Shown one piece after another: positions 45,533 through 56,910 of a stretch of DNA of 64,000 nucleotides (positions are counted from its first letter, which is position 1; the number at the start of each line of letters is the position of its first letter). Under the pieces are notes generated by a model. That model was not told the origin of the DNA. It saw nothing but the letters and a program-made list of their open reading frames with translations, and did no database searches. Position numbers and translations under genes: made by a program. Source of the DNA: Quercus robur. Taxonomy: Eukaryota > Streptophyta > Magnoliopsida > Fagales > Fagaceae. The stretch spans positions 48,457,854-48,521,853 of the forward strand of contig NC_065536.1 in the NCBI RefSeq assembly GCF_932294415.1, given 5' to 3'.

Positions 45533-48500
45533 TTGGAATAAAAAAAAATCATTTTAATTAAAAAAAAAGTAAAATTTTTGTTTGAAAGAAAATAATTTTT
45601 TTTTGTTTTTTGTTCTAAATTAAAATTGAGTAATTAATTTTTTTTTAATTTTGGCATATAAAAAATGTTAAATAATTTTTTTAATAATATTTTATTAATC
45701 CGTCAGTCTTTCCGTTAATTTGGTGATAGAACAGTGTTTCAATGACTTAAAATGAAGGGCGTTAATTGGTTTAGGGACTAAAAGTGGAAAAAATAAAATG
45801 TAGGGACTAAAATGAAAAAACGTCAAAATGTAGGGACTAAAAGTGCATTTACGCCTAACCAAAACCCTAATCGTGATGACGAAGAGTGACGTGATAACTG
45901 AGCGCATGGCGCTCTTCATCGCAGTCCAAATCGGAACAGCCAACAAGACTACAACAAAGAAAACAGTGAGGACGAGGAATATCCAGAGAGAGTCCTTGGA
46001 AATCATCGTGGTCCTGCAAGGGATAATGGCTGAGATTATCAAGAGTAGAGGGTCTATCGGATGAAAGTAGAGTTACCATCTTTTAATGGTAATGTCTCCA
46101 TTAAAGATTATTTGGATTGGGTCAATGAGGTGGAGAAGTTTTTTGATTATATGGGTATTGCAGACGACAAACAGGTGTGTTTGGAGGCTTATAAATTAAA
46201 AGGAGGAGCATCTGCCTAGTGGGATCATGTTCAATTAAACCGCACCAATAAATGAAAACTTCTGATACGATCATGGAGGAGGATGAATAGATTAATGGCA
46301 TATCGGTTCCTATCACTAGATTACCAGTAGGAGTTATTCAGATAGTACCAAGATTGCGAGCAAGGTACTTGGATAGTTAATGAGTACATGGTGGAGTTTG
46401 ACAGGTTAGCAATTCGTAATGATTTGGATGAAACTGAGGATCAACGAATATCCAGATTTGTACACGGGGTGTGAGTTTCCATCCGAGATCAGGTATCCTT
46501 ACAAACCCTATATACTTTAAATGAGGTTGTGACCCTATCTAAGAAAATAGAATATTAGCATCTCAAGGCAGGTTCAAAGTTTTCCAATCGCAATTCGGAT
46601 TCATCCAGTTCCACTGCCAACAAAGGTAAACAATCCATGTTTACACCACGATCACAATATGTGGTTAGGGAGAATAGTGGTGTCAATTAGTCCACGATGG
46701 CAATAACAGGTTCTGCAGCCTAGTCAATAATGAACGCCAACCCTTATGCTAGGCCAATTGGGAACAAGTGCTACAGGTGCAGAGAACTAGGACATCGATC
46801 TAGTACTTGCCCTAAACGAGCCACAATGAATTTGGTGGTGGCAAAAGAGGGTGAGGAAAAAGGTGAACAAGAGGGTGAAAATGTGTATAATGATGCTGAT
46901 CCATATGCCTATGATCCCAATGGGGTCCAAGAAGATGAGGATGACATGCCATTAGGGAGGTCTTTGGTGATTCAGAGGTTGTTGCTCACATTGAGGGTGG
47001 AATACAGTGATCAGTGGAATGAGACCTTCTGAGCACGATGCACCATCAGTAAGAGAATCTTTGATTTGATCATTGACAGTGGCAGTGTAGAGAACATCGC
47101 GTCAAAGATTTTGGTTACCAAGCTGGGACTAAAGACTGAAAAGCATCCCTCTCCATACAAAATAGGTTGGATCAAGAAAGGTACGAAAACTCTTGTTACT
47201 CAACAATGTCGTGTTACTTTTTCTATAGGTAAATGTTAAGTAGATGAAGTAGTTTGTGTATGTGTAATTGTCCTTGGTTCTATTAAGGAAAGCAATGTAC
47301 CCAAAGCTTCTAAAGTGGAGGGGAAGCCATCACTTCCCATAGTCAACAATGAGGATAAGTTTGACAGGGAGTGTAAGGAGCTGAAGCAGGTATATACTGT
47401 ATTGGTGATGAATGGAGAGCCGAAGAAGGTGAGATACTTGAGGCAATTCAACCATTGATCAAGGAGTTTGAAGAGTTTTTTCCAAAGGTATTGCCTGTAG
47501 GTTTACTACCAATGCGCGACATTCAGCATTGCATTGATTCAGCTCATGGAGCAAGTCTACCAAATCTGCCTCATTACAAGATGAATCCTCAAAAGGGTCA
47601 GATTCTACAGGGATAGGTGGATGAGCTACTGAGCAAAGGGCAGATCAGGGAGAGTATGAGTCCATGTGCAGTATCAGCATTATTAACATCGAAGAAGGAT
47701 GGGAGCTAGTGTATGTGTGTGGATAGTTGAGCCATTAACAAGATCATAGTCAGGTATCGATTTCCTATTCCCCAACTAGATGACATGTTTGATAGGCTGA
47801 ATGGGTCCAAGTGCTACACCAAACTGGATCTCAAGAGTGGGTATCACCAAATTCGGATCTGACTAGGAGATGAGTGGAAAACAGCTTTCAAGAAAAATGA
47901 GGGGTTGTATGAGTGGATGATGATGCCTTTCGGATTGTCCAATGCTTCCAGTACTTTCATGAGGCTTATGAATCAGGTATTAAAACCATTTATTGGGAAG
48001 TTTATGGTAGTTTATTTTGACGATATCCTGATTTACAATAAAACAAAAGTATCCCATTATAATCATGTGCGACAAGTATTGACAGTGTTGTAGGCCAATA
48101 AGTTGTCTATCAACTTGAAGAAGTGCAGCTTCTTGACTAATAAGTTGTTGTTCTTAGGGTATATGGTCAGTGTGGATAAGATTCATTTTGATGAGAACAA
48201 GATCCGTGTAGTCAGAGAATGGCCAACCCCAAAGAAACTGAGTGATGTGTGAAGCTTCCATGGGCTGGCAACCTTCTATCAAAGGTTTGTTCAAGATTTC
48301 AATAGCATAGTAGCCCCTATCACTGAGTGTCTGAAGAAGGAGAAAGGAGGCAGAACAAAGCTTTACCTTGATCAAGGAGAAGTTGAGCACCGCTCTAGTT
48401 TTGGCATTGCCCAACTTTGATAAAGTGTTCTAGGAGAAGTGTGATGCATCTTTGGTTGGGATAAGCACTATTCTTTCACAAGAGAACAAACCAGTAGCAT

Positions 48501-50080
48501 TCTTTAGTGAGAAAGTTTGTGAAACTCGAAGTAAGTGATCCGTCTATGAGCTAGAGTTCTTTGTTGTAGTATGAACTCTTAAGCATTGGGAGCACTACCT
48601 GATTCAGAGGGAGTTTGTATTATATACAAATCATTAAGCATTGAAGCACATCAACAGTCAAGTTGGCATTAACTGAATGCATGCTCAGTGGGTAGCATAT
48701 ATACAGCACTTCCATTTCACATTGAAGCACAAGTCTGATGTCATTAATAAGGTGGTAGATGTACTCAACAGGTGAGCATCTTTGTTGACCACACTACGTA
48801 CTAAAGTTGTAGAATTTGATTGCCTTAAGGAATTGTACGAGAATGATAAAGATTTTGGTGATACTCGGGTAAGTGTCAACAAACTCATACTACTGTCAAT
48901 AGTATGTACATCCAAGATGGTTTCCTCTTTCAGGGATATCAATTATGCATCCCTAAAAGTTCATTGAGGAAGCAAATTATTAGGGAGCTGCATGGTGGAG
49001 GTTTGGGTGAACACATGAGCAGAGATAAGACTATAGCACTGGTGGAGGAGAGGTATTATTGGCCACAACTCAAGAGGGATGTTGGCAATCATGTAAGGAA
49101 GTGTCCAATCTACCAAACTACTAAGGTTCAATCTTAGAATACTGGTTTATTCATACCCTTGCCAGTTCCACAAGCCCCATGGGAGGATCTGTCTATGGAC
49201 TTTATACTGGGTCTTCCACGAGCCCAACGATGTATGGATTCTGTTTTTATTGTGGTCGACAGGTACTCGAAGATGTCTCATTTCATAGCACATAAGAAGA
49301 CTTGAAATGCTACTCAAGTGGCCAATCTATTCTTTAAAGAAGTTGTGCGTTTACATGGAGTGCTAAAGTCCATCATCTCTGACCATGATACCAAATTCAT
49401 TAGTCACTTTTGGCGGACCTTGTGAAAGCATTTTGACACTTCCTTCAATTATAGCAACACCAGTCATCCTCAGACAGATGGCCAGACATAAGTGGTTAAC
49501 CGAACATTGGGGAATTTGATCTAGTGTATCTAAGAAGCGAAGCCTAAGCAGTGGGATCTTGCACTGTCCCAAGTAGAGTTTTCTTACAACAACTCAGTCA
49601 GCAGTAGCACTAGTAAGTCTCCATTTGCCATCATCTACAGCATACCCCCAAAACACGCTTTGGACCCGGTAACTTTACCTGAGCTTCCAAGAGAGAGTCA
49701 AGTTGTAGAGAATATGGCTAACCATATTCAAGTTACGCAAGAAAAGGTGAGGCAGAAACTTGAAGCTACAAATGCCAAGTACAAGGAAGCTGTTGATAAG
49801 AAGAGGAGAGAGAAGATCTTTAATGTTGGGGATTTAGTGTTGGTCTATTTTAGAAATAAGAGGTTTCCTGTTGGTACCTACAACAAATTGAAGGACAAGA
49901 AGTATGGGCCATTTCAGATTACTAAGAAGATCAACAACAATGCTTATGTGGTTGCACTTCATCCAGACATGAGCATTTCCTCTACCTTCAATGTTGCTGA
50001 CTTATATGATTATCATTCTCCTAATGAGCCAGATAGTGGGAACTCAGGGTCGAGTTCTTTTCAATGGGGGAGACTGACGT
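44060..50080 (+). pseudogene. gag-pol pseudogene of the gypsy element
   Basis: gag begins MANLQDGDHHYKDN at 44060 and is cut by the MULE after LATLLNQ, resuming at about 45865. The gag core FDYMGI...AYKLKGGA lies near 46140-46215. The CCHC knuckle CYRCRELGHRSSTC is at 46769-46810. A protease-like IDSGS lies near 47072. The RT shows [34 protein letters not shown] and the catalytic YFDD (48013-48024). In integrase the HHCC finger keeps both His and the first Cys but has CPIYQ in place of CPxCQ. The first two Asp of the DDE triad are recognisable ([15 protein letters not shown]) but the Glu context is broken (V in place of E). Many stops, several at former Trp or Gln codons, make it non-functional. 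Confidence 0.85.
44239..45855. mobile_element. Mutator-like element C, 1.6 kb, ~330-bp TIRs, perfect 9-bp TSD
   Basis: The ends GGCGTAAATGCACTTTTAG and CTAAAAGTGCATTTACGCC begin terminal inverted repeats that stay nearly identical for about 330 bp (44239-44568 and 45530-45855). The perfect 9-bp TSD TAACCAAAA (44230-44238, 45856-45864) falls inside gag codons. It is the same family as MULE B. There is no transposase. The interior (44569-45529) has an internal direct duplication around GAAACAGAGACCAAACACAA (44756 / 44896) and a GC-richer stretch at 45020-45370. That stretch includes a 57-codon open frame (45023-45196) that I do not recognise and a ~40-base poly-A run (about 45490-45530). Confidence 0.9.
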
Positions 50081-50690
50081 AGAATAGACAACACATGCCT
50101 TCCTGGAGCAGCAGAAGCGCAGGAAGTCACAACGAAAGATTAAAGGAGGGTATCAATAGAGGCCATTGGGGCGACATGTCGGAATTGCATGAAATTTGAC
50201 AGGTTGAAGGGAAACAGAATTCTAATCCAGACTCATAAGCGTCACCTAAATTTATGCGAATTCCTTTGTTAAGGCGCCGAAAACAGTGTTTTTGTTATTT
50301 ATAGTAATATTTGTTTTTCATTAATAACTTTTAGTTTAAAAGTCAGATTAAGGTCTCGTTTGTTTGGGGACAACCCTTAAGGTCAGTAGTTTATGATTTT
50401 GCATTTAACTCAATTTTTCCATTTTTGGTAAATTTCGGTATTTTGTCACCTAATCACGCAATTAGTACGAATTAGGGTTTTAAATGTTTTTCTTAGTATT
50501 TATATGTTTTATAGTCATCAAAGGCAAATTAGATTATTATCAATAAACACAGACTTTTGTCAAATTCTTTCTCTAATGGATTCCATTTTTCCCCTTGTGG
50601 ATTCGAGGTTTACTACCAGAAGCTAATAATTTAGTTTATGTTCCATCAAGAGAGTATTGTGTGTACTTTCTTTAGGCTTCCATGACATCA
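50075..50690 (+). repeat. 3' LTR of the gypsy element
   Basis: The LTR begins TGACGTAGAATAG just after the purine tract and ends CATGACATCA. Its final ~105 bp match 43922-44026 (CCCCTTGTGGATTCGAGGTT; TTTATGTTCCATCAAGAGAG), with substitutions. Confidence 0.7.
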
Positions 50691-51277
50691 CTAAGCATCA
50701 CACCTAGGGTTCCTTGGCATCACACCTAGGAGAAGGTTGCATCACAGAATCCATAAAAGAAAGCTTTATAGCTCTTAAGTTCTGAAAACATTAATTATTA
50801 ATCCACTTAATAGAAAGTACTACAACTCTTTTAATAGAAAACTAATACCTAATCCTAGTAGAACTAGGATTTCTTAAAACCCCAATAAGACTTTGATTTG
50901 GACTCCTTAGGCTTTTACTATTAAGCCCAACTAAATAACCAAACTTAAAATAAAACTAAAGTAAGACCCAATGGACTATAAGCACAGCCCATCTAGAATA
51001 TTAAGAAATTACAAAATTGTCCTTGATACATAAAATCAAATCAAATATAATAAATCCTTCTCACTGCCTCCTACATCAAGCATCCTCCAGAATGACATTC
51101 AAAAGCATTTGAAGAGCAGAACTAGGAAAAAAAAAAAAAAAAACAATTCAACTTGACAAAGATGAACATCCTTGAACATGAGCAGCCTTATTATTGTCTT
51201 TGTGAACCAAACTAAACACAAAATTCTATCTAAGATTTCTATCCCGGGCGAATTTTGTTAATATGATACTTGAAGGC
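50691..51277. other. Flank of the gypsy element, no gene
   Basis: A short duplicated phrase GCATCACACCTAGG occurs twice at 50696-50734. The rest is AT-rich and unassigned. Confidence 0.4.
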
Positions 51278-51440
51278 TATGTTTTAAAAATCGAATCAAA
51301 CTCATTGGGTCAACTAGTTGAACTGGGAATCGGCCATGGAACCGGTCTAGTAAAACCAGGGAAAACTGGTCAAGAAATAGGGAAAACCAGGAACCAGTCC
51401 CTTTTCCGGTTCTTTGACTGGTTCAATTTTTAAAATCATG
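51278..51440. mobile_element. Short MITE with CATG(A/G)TTTTAAAAA termini
   Basis: The left end TATGTTTTAAAAATCGAA and right end TTCAATTTTTAAAATCATG are inverted repeats. The interior is rich in AACCGG/CCGGTT and GGAAAACC motifs. Its terminus matches the end of the hAT relic at ~15141, so it may be a deletion derivative of that group. The TSD is not clear. Confidence 0.55.
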
Positions 51441-51572
51441 CTTAAAGGTGACTCAGAAGTTGTATTAAGGGATTGCGGTTCTATGGTTTCTTACAATCCC
51501 TTGAAGAATTAAGAACTTTGTTGCTAATGTGAGATTACTATTGGAGAGCTCTACGATGCCAGTGTCAATTGG

Positions 51573-51704
51573 GTTAACCACGAGACAAATAGAGCAGTCA
51601 ATTCCTTAGCTAGATGGTCTATGTTAAATTATGATTTTGGATCCTTTGATTTAGTGAATAACCCTGATGCTCTTATAAATGTAATTTTGGAGGAGATGTG
51701 CTAG
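51573..51704 (+). pseudogene. C-terminal fragment of a plant LINE-type RNase H domain
   Basis: The frame reads VNHETNRAVNSLARWSMLNY then FGSFDL...ALINVILEEMC and a stop. This is the typical end of the RNase H-like (RVT_3) domain found in plant non-LTR retrotransposon and related proteins (HxxREANxxAHxLA pattern, here N-H-E-T-N-R-A-V-N-S-L-A). Only 43 codons remain. Confidence 0.6.
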
Positions 51705-51828
51705 TAAGTATAATGGCAACCCCACTATTGTTTTGTTTGCTTGTTTGATTTTCATTACCAAGGAACTTCAGTCTTAGCACCAAAGTAAACAAGATTTTAC
51801 TATCACTTTTTTTTTTTTTTTTTTTTTT

Positions 51829-52005
51829 AATGTAAGCATTGATCAAATTAGGGTTCGAAGCTAAAACAATAGCCTGCCTAATCATTCTCACTTCTGCTTG
51901 AATAGAGAAGTTGGTGTCCACCTTTGAAGAATAGTAGTTTGGCCCAACAAATTTAGAGGCTTGAGGTGATAACTTTAAATCGACATTTTTATATTTAAAT
52001 ATCAC
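51829..52005 (-). pseudogene. Possible RNase H-like middle fragment in inverted orientation
   Basis: The minus strand reads KFVGPNYYSSKVDTNFSIQA then EVRMIRQAIVLASNPNLINAYI. This resembles the central AEVxAIRxAIxLA segment of the same RVT_3-type domain. It is convergent with the 51573-51704 fragment and is followed by an A/T run at 51807-51829. The match is short. Confidence 0.4.
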
Positions 52006-52949
52006 TTAAATAATATTTAGCTTTTTTTCAACAAAATATATAATATATATATATAGCTAGTGTTTTATATTATAATTTTTTTTTTAAATTTAAAATCCAT
52101 TATTCTTACTTTTTAATATGATTAATTCACTAAATAGTAATTAGGTTAGATTTCTATTAATCCATAATTTTTTTTTTGAGAAAATGCTAAAGTTATAACA
52201 AATTTTACTAAAAAAATAACTTATTAATTAAAGTGACAATGAATGTGATTGGTGACACTTTAAGAAGATAAAAAATGAGTATTTGAATGAAAGATACTAG
52301 AGATACTACAAATTTTACAAGATGAAGCTTACAAAGGTGCTTCATCAATCATAAAAAGTATTTCAAATATCCATTTATTACGTTTTGAAGTTCACCTATC
52401 ATATTCATTGTCCTATCAATTTGTGAAGGTTATATTGTAAAATTTATAATATCTGTAACATTTTTCTATTTGAATTACTTATTGTTATTGATGTCACATT
52501 TTTTTGTAAGACTTATATATTTAAATTTGTATTATCTTTAACGTTATAATTGTTTGGGCTTTCTAAAAAGTGGAGAAAAAATGTGCAATTCACAAAACTT
52601 TTTTAGATCTCAAAATAAATAAATCACTTGTTGCTCCCACAATTGAAAGTCTTTATCTAGTGGGGCCCTAGGTATAAGGCGGGCCCTAATTAGAATAGGT
52701 GAATACCGAATTTTGTCAAGTTTTTCTTATACCATAAACAAATTCATAATTTCTATTGAGTTATGACTAAGCAAATACCAAATTTTGTCGAGTTCTTCTA
52801 GTACCATAAACAAATTCATAACTTTTGTTACAACTCTTTTACGTGGAAGATTATAATTGATTATTAGTAACTTTTATATAAACCTACCATATTTTTTCTA
52901 CCACTTACCGTTTGCCATGTTGAGAGTCATGGCAAAAATTATGCATTCA
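52006..52949. other. AT-rich intergenic DNA
   Basis: No gene. 52175-52460 may be another MITE (GAGAAAATGCTAAAGTTATAAC ... TTATAATATCTGTAACATTTTTC are loosely inverted) but no TSD was confirmed. Confidence 0.35.
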
Positions 52950-52958
52950 TTTATGGTA

Positions 52959-53360
52959 GAACAAAGTTTCTCTCCAAACTAGTTTGGAGAGAAACTCTAC
53001 AAACTCCTCATATATTTCTATATTGAATGTGAATTTTGAAAATCTAAACGTTAGATTGCATGTTCTTATTATATTCTTCATGCATGTAAAATTTCAAGAA
53101 GATCAAAGATCAATTGCTATCTCATCAAACAAATGTTAAAATTTCAGATTTTTATGATCTAAAATTATGTATACAAAATAAGTTTATTGATCAAATAGTA
53201 AATAATATCCAATTTGAACGAAATTTGATATGCATATTAAGAACATAAGGAACAAGAAATTCAACAGTTAGATTTTCAAAATTCACAAAAAAAAAAAAAA
53301 GATATATATAAAAAGTTTGAAAATTTTCTCTCCAAATTAATTTGGAAATAACCTTTGTAC
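52959..53360. mobile_element. Foldback MULE-type MITE, 402 bp, perfect 9-bp TSD
   Basis: Long inverted arms include TTTCTCTCCAAACTAGTTTGG (left) against CCAAATTAATTTGGA (right), and GAATTTTGAAAATCTAA against TTAGATTTTCAAAATTC. The ends are GAACAAAG and CCTTTGTAC. A perfect TSD TTTATGGTA occurs at 52950-52958 and 53361-53369. The left tip itself contains a self-complementary CTCCAAACTAGTTTGGAG hairpin. Confidence 0.8.
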
Positions 53361-53756
53361 TTTATGGTATTTGATTTCTTGAATTTCTTCTTCAACCTCC
53401 AGTAACTAAGGTAATTAAGGCAGTGAATGACTCGTTAACCCCATTTGTGGCTTAGAGTTTCTATCTTAATAACCCTTTTTGGAGGATTCAGTCAATGAAA
53501 GGAGACGCCAGGATTAATAAACCCTTTTGCAGGCCTGTGAAAAGTGAAAACTGACAAGAGAGTCTAGGATTAGGGGCTGAAATTATCTTTTGAAGACATA
53601 AAACTTGCAATTCCCTTGAAATCCTCTGGTATTCTCAGTGGTACTTTTAGGTCACAAACTAATTTTCAATTTATTTTTGGCATTTTTGAATGGCAAAATG
53701 CGTCTCATCATTTTTTATCTAGCACTTGTGTTGTACAATATCATAACCATAACTAA

Positions 53757-54606
53757 GGCTGTGTTTGGTTCCGTAAAATATTTTCTGAAAAATAAATATT
53801 TTTTAGAAATACTATTTTTGGAAAATGATAATATTTTCAAGTGTTTTGTTGTATTATGAAAATTGTTGTAGAAAATATTTTCATGTGTTTGGTTCTATTC
53901 TGAAAATGCTATTTTCCTACCAATTTTTCATATTTTCTCAGCATCCAAACAAATTTTATTATAGAAAATTTCAAAATCACAGCCAAATCCCAACACCACA
54001 CACCACCGAAACTCCAATTCAACCCACAACAGTAAACTCCGGCAATCAAAAGCCATAACCACCAAAACACCACTACCACACCACCATAACAACAACAAAA
54101 ATCAAAATCACACAGAAATCAAAATCACACAGAGAGAGAGGTCAGTGGGTCAAAGGCTCTGGGTCGAAGGCGAGATCGCGTAGAGGCGAGATCGAAGGCG
54201 AGATTGAGCAACACGGTGCGATCGGCGCGGTGCTGCGATCGACGAGATCGGTGCGTGCGATCGTCGAACTGGAGCTCGCGAGATCAAGCGACGCAGTGCG
54301 ATCGGCGCGGTGCTGCAATTGACGAGACCGGTGCGATCTGGAGCGTGTGGTTGTCGGACTGGAGCTCGGGGTTCACCGACGACGTCGAAGTCATGATCTA
54401 GGCTCCCTCTTCTCTCTCTCTCTCTCTCTCTCCGGAAACCATTTGAAGTGAAAATAGGAACGGAAATGAATCTCTGTAGTCAAAGCTTCTTTTTTACAGT
54501 CAAATGAAAATGATTTCCGGAAAATTCTATTTTCAAAACCAACCAAACACCCGCATTTATAGAAAAGTATTTCCGGAAGTGATTTTCACCCAAAACAAAC
54601 ACAGCC
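53757..54606. mobile_element. PIF/Harbinger-like element, 850 bp, with TAA TSD and GC-rich interior
   Basis: The ends GGCTGTGTTTGG and CAAACACAGCC are inverted repeats flanked by TAA (53754-53756, 54607-54609). Subterminal regions carry inverted ATTTTCTGAAAA/TTTCCGGAAA-type motifs. The interior 54140-54400 is strikingly GC-rich and has an imperfect direct repeat (GTGCGATCGGCGCGGTGCTG at 54215 and 54297). A CT microsatellite follows at 54412-54432. There is no transposase. Confidence 0.8.
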
Positions 54607-54609
54607 TAA

Positions 54610-55559
54610 AAAATAGGTTGTGAAATATTTGGTGTTAATGTATATTTTTAAGTAATATTACACTTGGTAACGGTGTTTGATCCATAAAAAACTATTGTTT
54701 AAATAACATAACACATATTTTTATATATTTTTTTACCAATATGTATTTTCACAAAACTTAAATAAGGTTATTAAAAATTTCTTAATAAACAAACCCAAAT
54801 GGCCCGTTTGGTACATGTGTTTAAAAATGAAAATTGTTGTTTAAAAACATGTGTGAAAATACATGTAGGTGAAAAAGTGTGTGAAAATACGTGTAATGTT
54901 GTTTAAAAACTGATGGCCTGTTTGGTAGAGGAGTTTGAGTAATATTCTTTGTATTTTTTTGAAATATTGTAGATGAAAAAATGTATGAAAATAGGTATAA
55001 TATTATTTAAAAACTAAAAATATGTGTTTAAGATACTCTATTAAACATATTCTAAAAATTGTTGTTTGAAAACACAAACTAAACACCCTTAAATTTAGAA
55101 AAGTTTTGTACCACAAAAAATGACAAAAAAAAAAAAATTAACATTGACACATAGACGAATTGTAGCTTTTCCTGTGCCGGCACTCAAGGACTCCCTAAAT
55201 TTTTCAACCGACGGTTTCGTAAGTACAAGTTTAGTCAGGTTGCCAATTACTCTTTTGTTGCCAGAGTACAGAGCATCTTTGGTGTAATTTTGGAAAAAGT
55301 TGGATCCAATTATACTCGTGGTCGTGGTGATTTCAGCTTTGATCCTTTGCCAAGGCAGTTCTAGGCTTCTAGCCTACTAGCTACTGAATTAACAGGCTAG
55401 ATCCTTATGCATAGTATGTAACGCCTAGTGATTAGGATAGATGATTGACCCGTAATTTTTAATGTAGTTCTACTACTGCATGTAAGAAATGACTTTGTAT
55501 ACGTCACATATAAATGGACGAGTTGAGGGTACAATGAAAAGTAATCGGATCATCACTTA
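54610..55559. other. Intergenic DNA with MITE debris
   Basis: It contains two related left ends (GGCCCGTTTGGTA at 54801, GGCCTGTTTGGTA at 54915) and repeated TTGTTTAAAAAC motifs, suggesting broken Tourist-like MITEs. 55160-55440 has no recognisable gene. Confidence 0.4.
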
Positions 55560-55838
55560 ATGTGCGTTTGGTTATTTCTATTTGTGTTTGCGTTTATGAC
55601 GTTTAAGTGGTTTCACGTTTTCTTTTTTCTATGTGTTTCAGCTTTAGGAGACAACTAACACTATTTATGTGCTGTTAAATACTGTTTATATACTGTTTAT
55701 ATACTATTTATAGAATCCACCACCATTTTATTCAAAAAGTATTAAAAATAGGTTTTATAGCATTATTTATATATTTAAAAATTATTTTACTATAATATTT
55801 TCAGTTTTTAACAAAATAAATTATATCTAAATGAACCC
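55560..55838. mobile_element. Tourist-like MITE, 279 bp, with TTA TSD
   Basis: The element runs from ATGTGCGTTTGGTTATTTC to TTATATCTAAATGAACCC between TTA repeats (55557-55559 and 55839-55841). It shares the core CATTATTTATATATTTAAAA and TCAGTTTTTAACAAAATAA with the members at 40839, 41981 and 56583. Confidence 0.65.
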
Positions 55839-55920
55839 TTAATATAAATAAAAATTATAATAAAGTTTTGTTTCCAAGACTCTTCTATAAGAAATGTTTT
55901 TAAAACTTTAATTGAACAAG

Positions 55921-56079
55921 TGAGTTCCAGTTAGCTCAACTGGTAAAGTCTCTGATGGTTGTATAAGAGATCTGGGGTTCAATCCCCGCCTACACCAAAA
56001 ACTGATTAGTGTCTTGGTCTGATAATAAAGAGCTATTATCAGGAGCGGACGCCATAGGTTAAAAGTCTCTAAAAAAAAA
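55921..56079 (+). mobile_element. tRNA-derived SINE with 17-bp perfect TSD
   Basis: The head resembles a tRNA: box A-like TTAGCTCAACTGGTAAAG and box B GGGGTTCAATCCCC. A tRNA-unrelated body (CTTGGTCTGATAATAAAGAG, GGAGCGGACGCCATAGG) and an A tail follow. Perfect direct repeats AACTTTAATTGAACAAG at 55904-55920 and 56080-56096 flank it. The intact TSD argues for a fairly young insertion. It is not a functional tRNA gene, because no acceptor stem pairing is present. Confidence 0.9.
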
Positions 56080-56582
56080 AACTTTAATTGAACAAGGTGT
56101 AAATACGTTGACAATATTGTAGTTCCACCGCATACATGAATTGACTTTGTATACATTAAGGGGTAGAGTCAAGAAATTTTCTAAGGAGGGCTGGTGAATA
56201 CATTTTTGTATAATTTTTAAATTTATTATTAAATCTAAAAGAAAATTAATGGAAAATTTCAAAAGTTAAGGGGGTCATGACCCCCTTGGCATCCACTTAA
56301 TTCCACCTATGTATACATCACTTATATATGGAACGATCATGAGTCGGGAACAAAAGTAATCAAATCACTGCCTAACACATATACAAGTTATAACAAAGTT
56401 GTGTCTCAAGATTGTTTTATAAGAAAAGTTTTTAAAACTTTAATATAACAAGGAGTACATACCATTGTCATTGTTGTTTTTGTTTTCATAGTCATTCTCG
56501 TTGTCGTTAATGTTGTTTTCATAGTCGTTATCGTTGTTTTTTATTGTTCTTTTTTAATCAGTAAATTATTTTAGAAGATTTA

Positions 56583-56907
56583 GTGTGCGTTTGGATTCGG
56601 TTGATGCGTTTGCGTTTGTGTTTTTCTGTTCTTTTTTTTTTTTTTTTTTTCATGCGTTTTGAACAAATTTTACTGTTACGAATACTGTTCATGCACTGTA
56701 TGAACAGTAGCCGCAAAGTTTGACTTGTCAAACAATTTTCAGCCAATCAGTGCACACCGTGCACTGATTACAGACTCACAAATTTCACTTTTCAGCAATT
56801 TTTTCATAAAAATGGGTCACACGGTACTATTCACACATTTAAAAATTATTTTGTTATAGTGTTTTTTAGTTTCAGTTTTCAGTTTTCAGCTGTATCCAAA
56901 CGAACTC
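56583..56907. mobile_element. Tourist-like MITE, 325 bp, with TTA TSD
   Basis: The ends GTGTGCGTTTGGATTCGG and GTATCCAAACGAACTC are imperfect inverted repeats between TTA (56580-56582, 56908-56910). The interior has a poly-T run (56632-56650) and the family core CACATTTAAAAATTATTTTG. Confidence 0.75.
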
Positions 56908-56910
56908 TTA

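Larger units (their letters stand above)
43922..50690 (+). mobile_element. Decayed Ty3/gypsy retrotransposon with truncated 5' LTR
   Basis: This is a plus-strand element with domain order gag, zinc knuckle, protease, reverse transcriptase, RNase H, integrase, which defines Ty3/gypsy. The 3' LTR runs from about 50075 to 50690 (TGACGTAG...GACATCA). Only the last ~105 bp of the 5' LTR remain (43922-44026), ending CAACATCA. Two bases later TGGAATCAGAGC (44029-44040) is a good primer-binding site for initiator-tRNA-Met priming. A purine tract (ATGGGGGAGA, 50064-50073) precedes the 3' LTR. A MULE interrupts gag (44239-45855). The absence of a chromodomain and the FNVADLYDYH end recall CRM-type chromoviruses, but I hold that loosely. 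Confidence 0.85.

Noticed and set aside
45695..46042. 115-codon minus-strand frame across the MULE right end
   Set aside because: It runs from MULE TIR into antisense gag. It is an artefact of the junction.
55921..56000. tRNA gene
   Set aside because: Boxes A and B are present but there is no 7-bp acceptor stem. The body, A tail and TSD identify a SINE.
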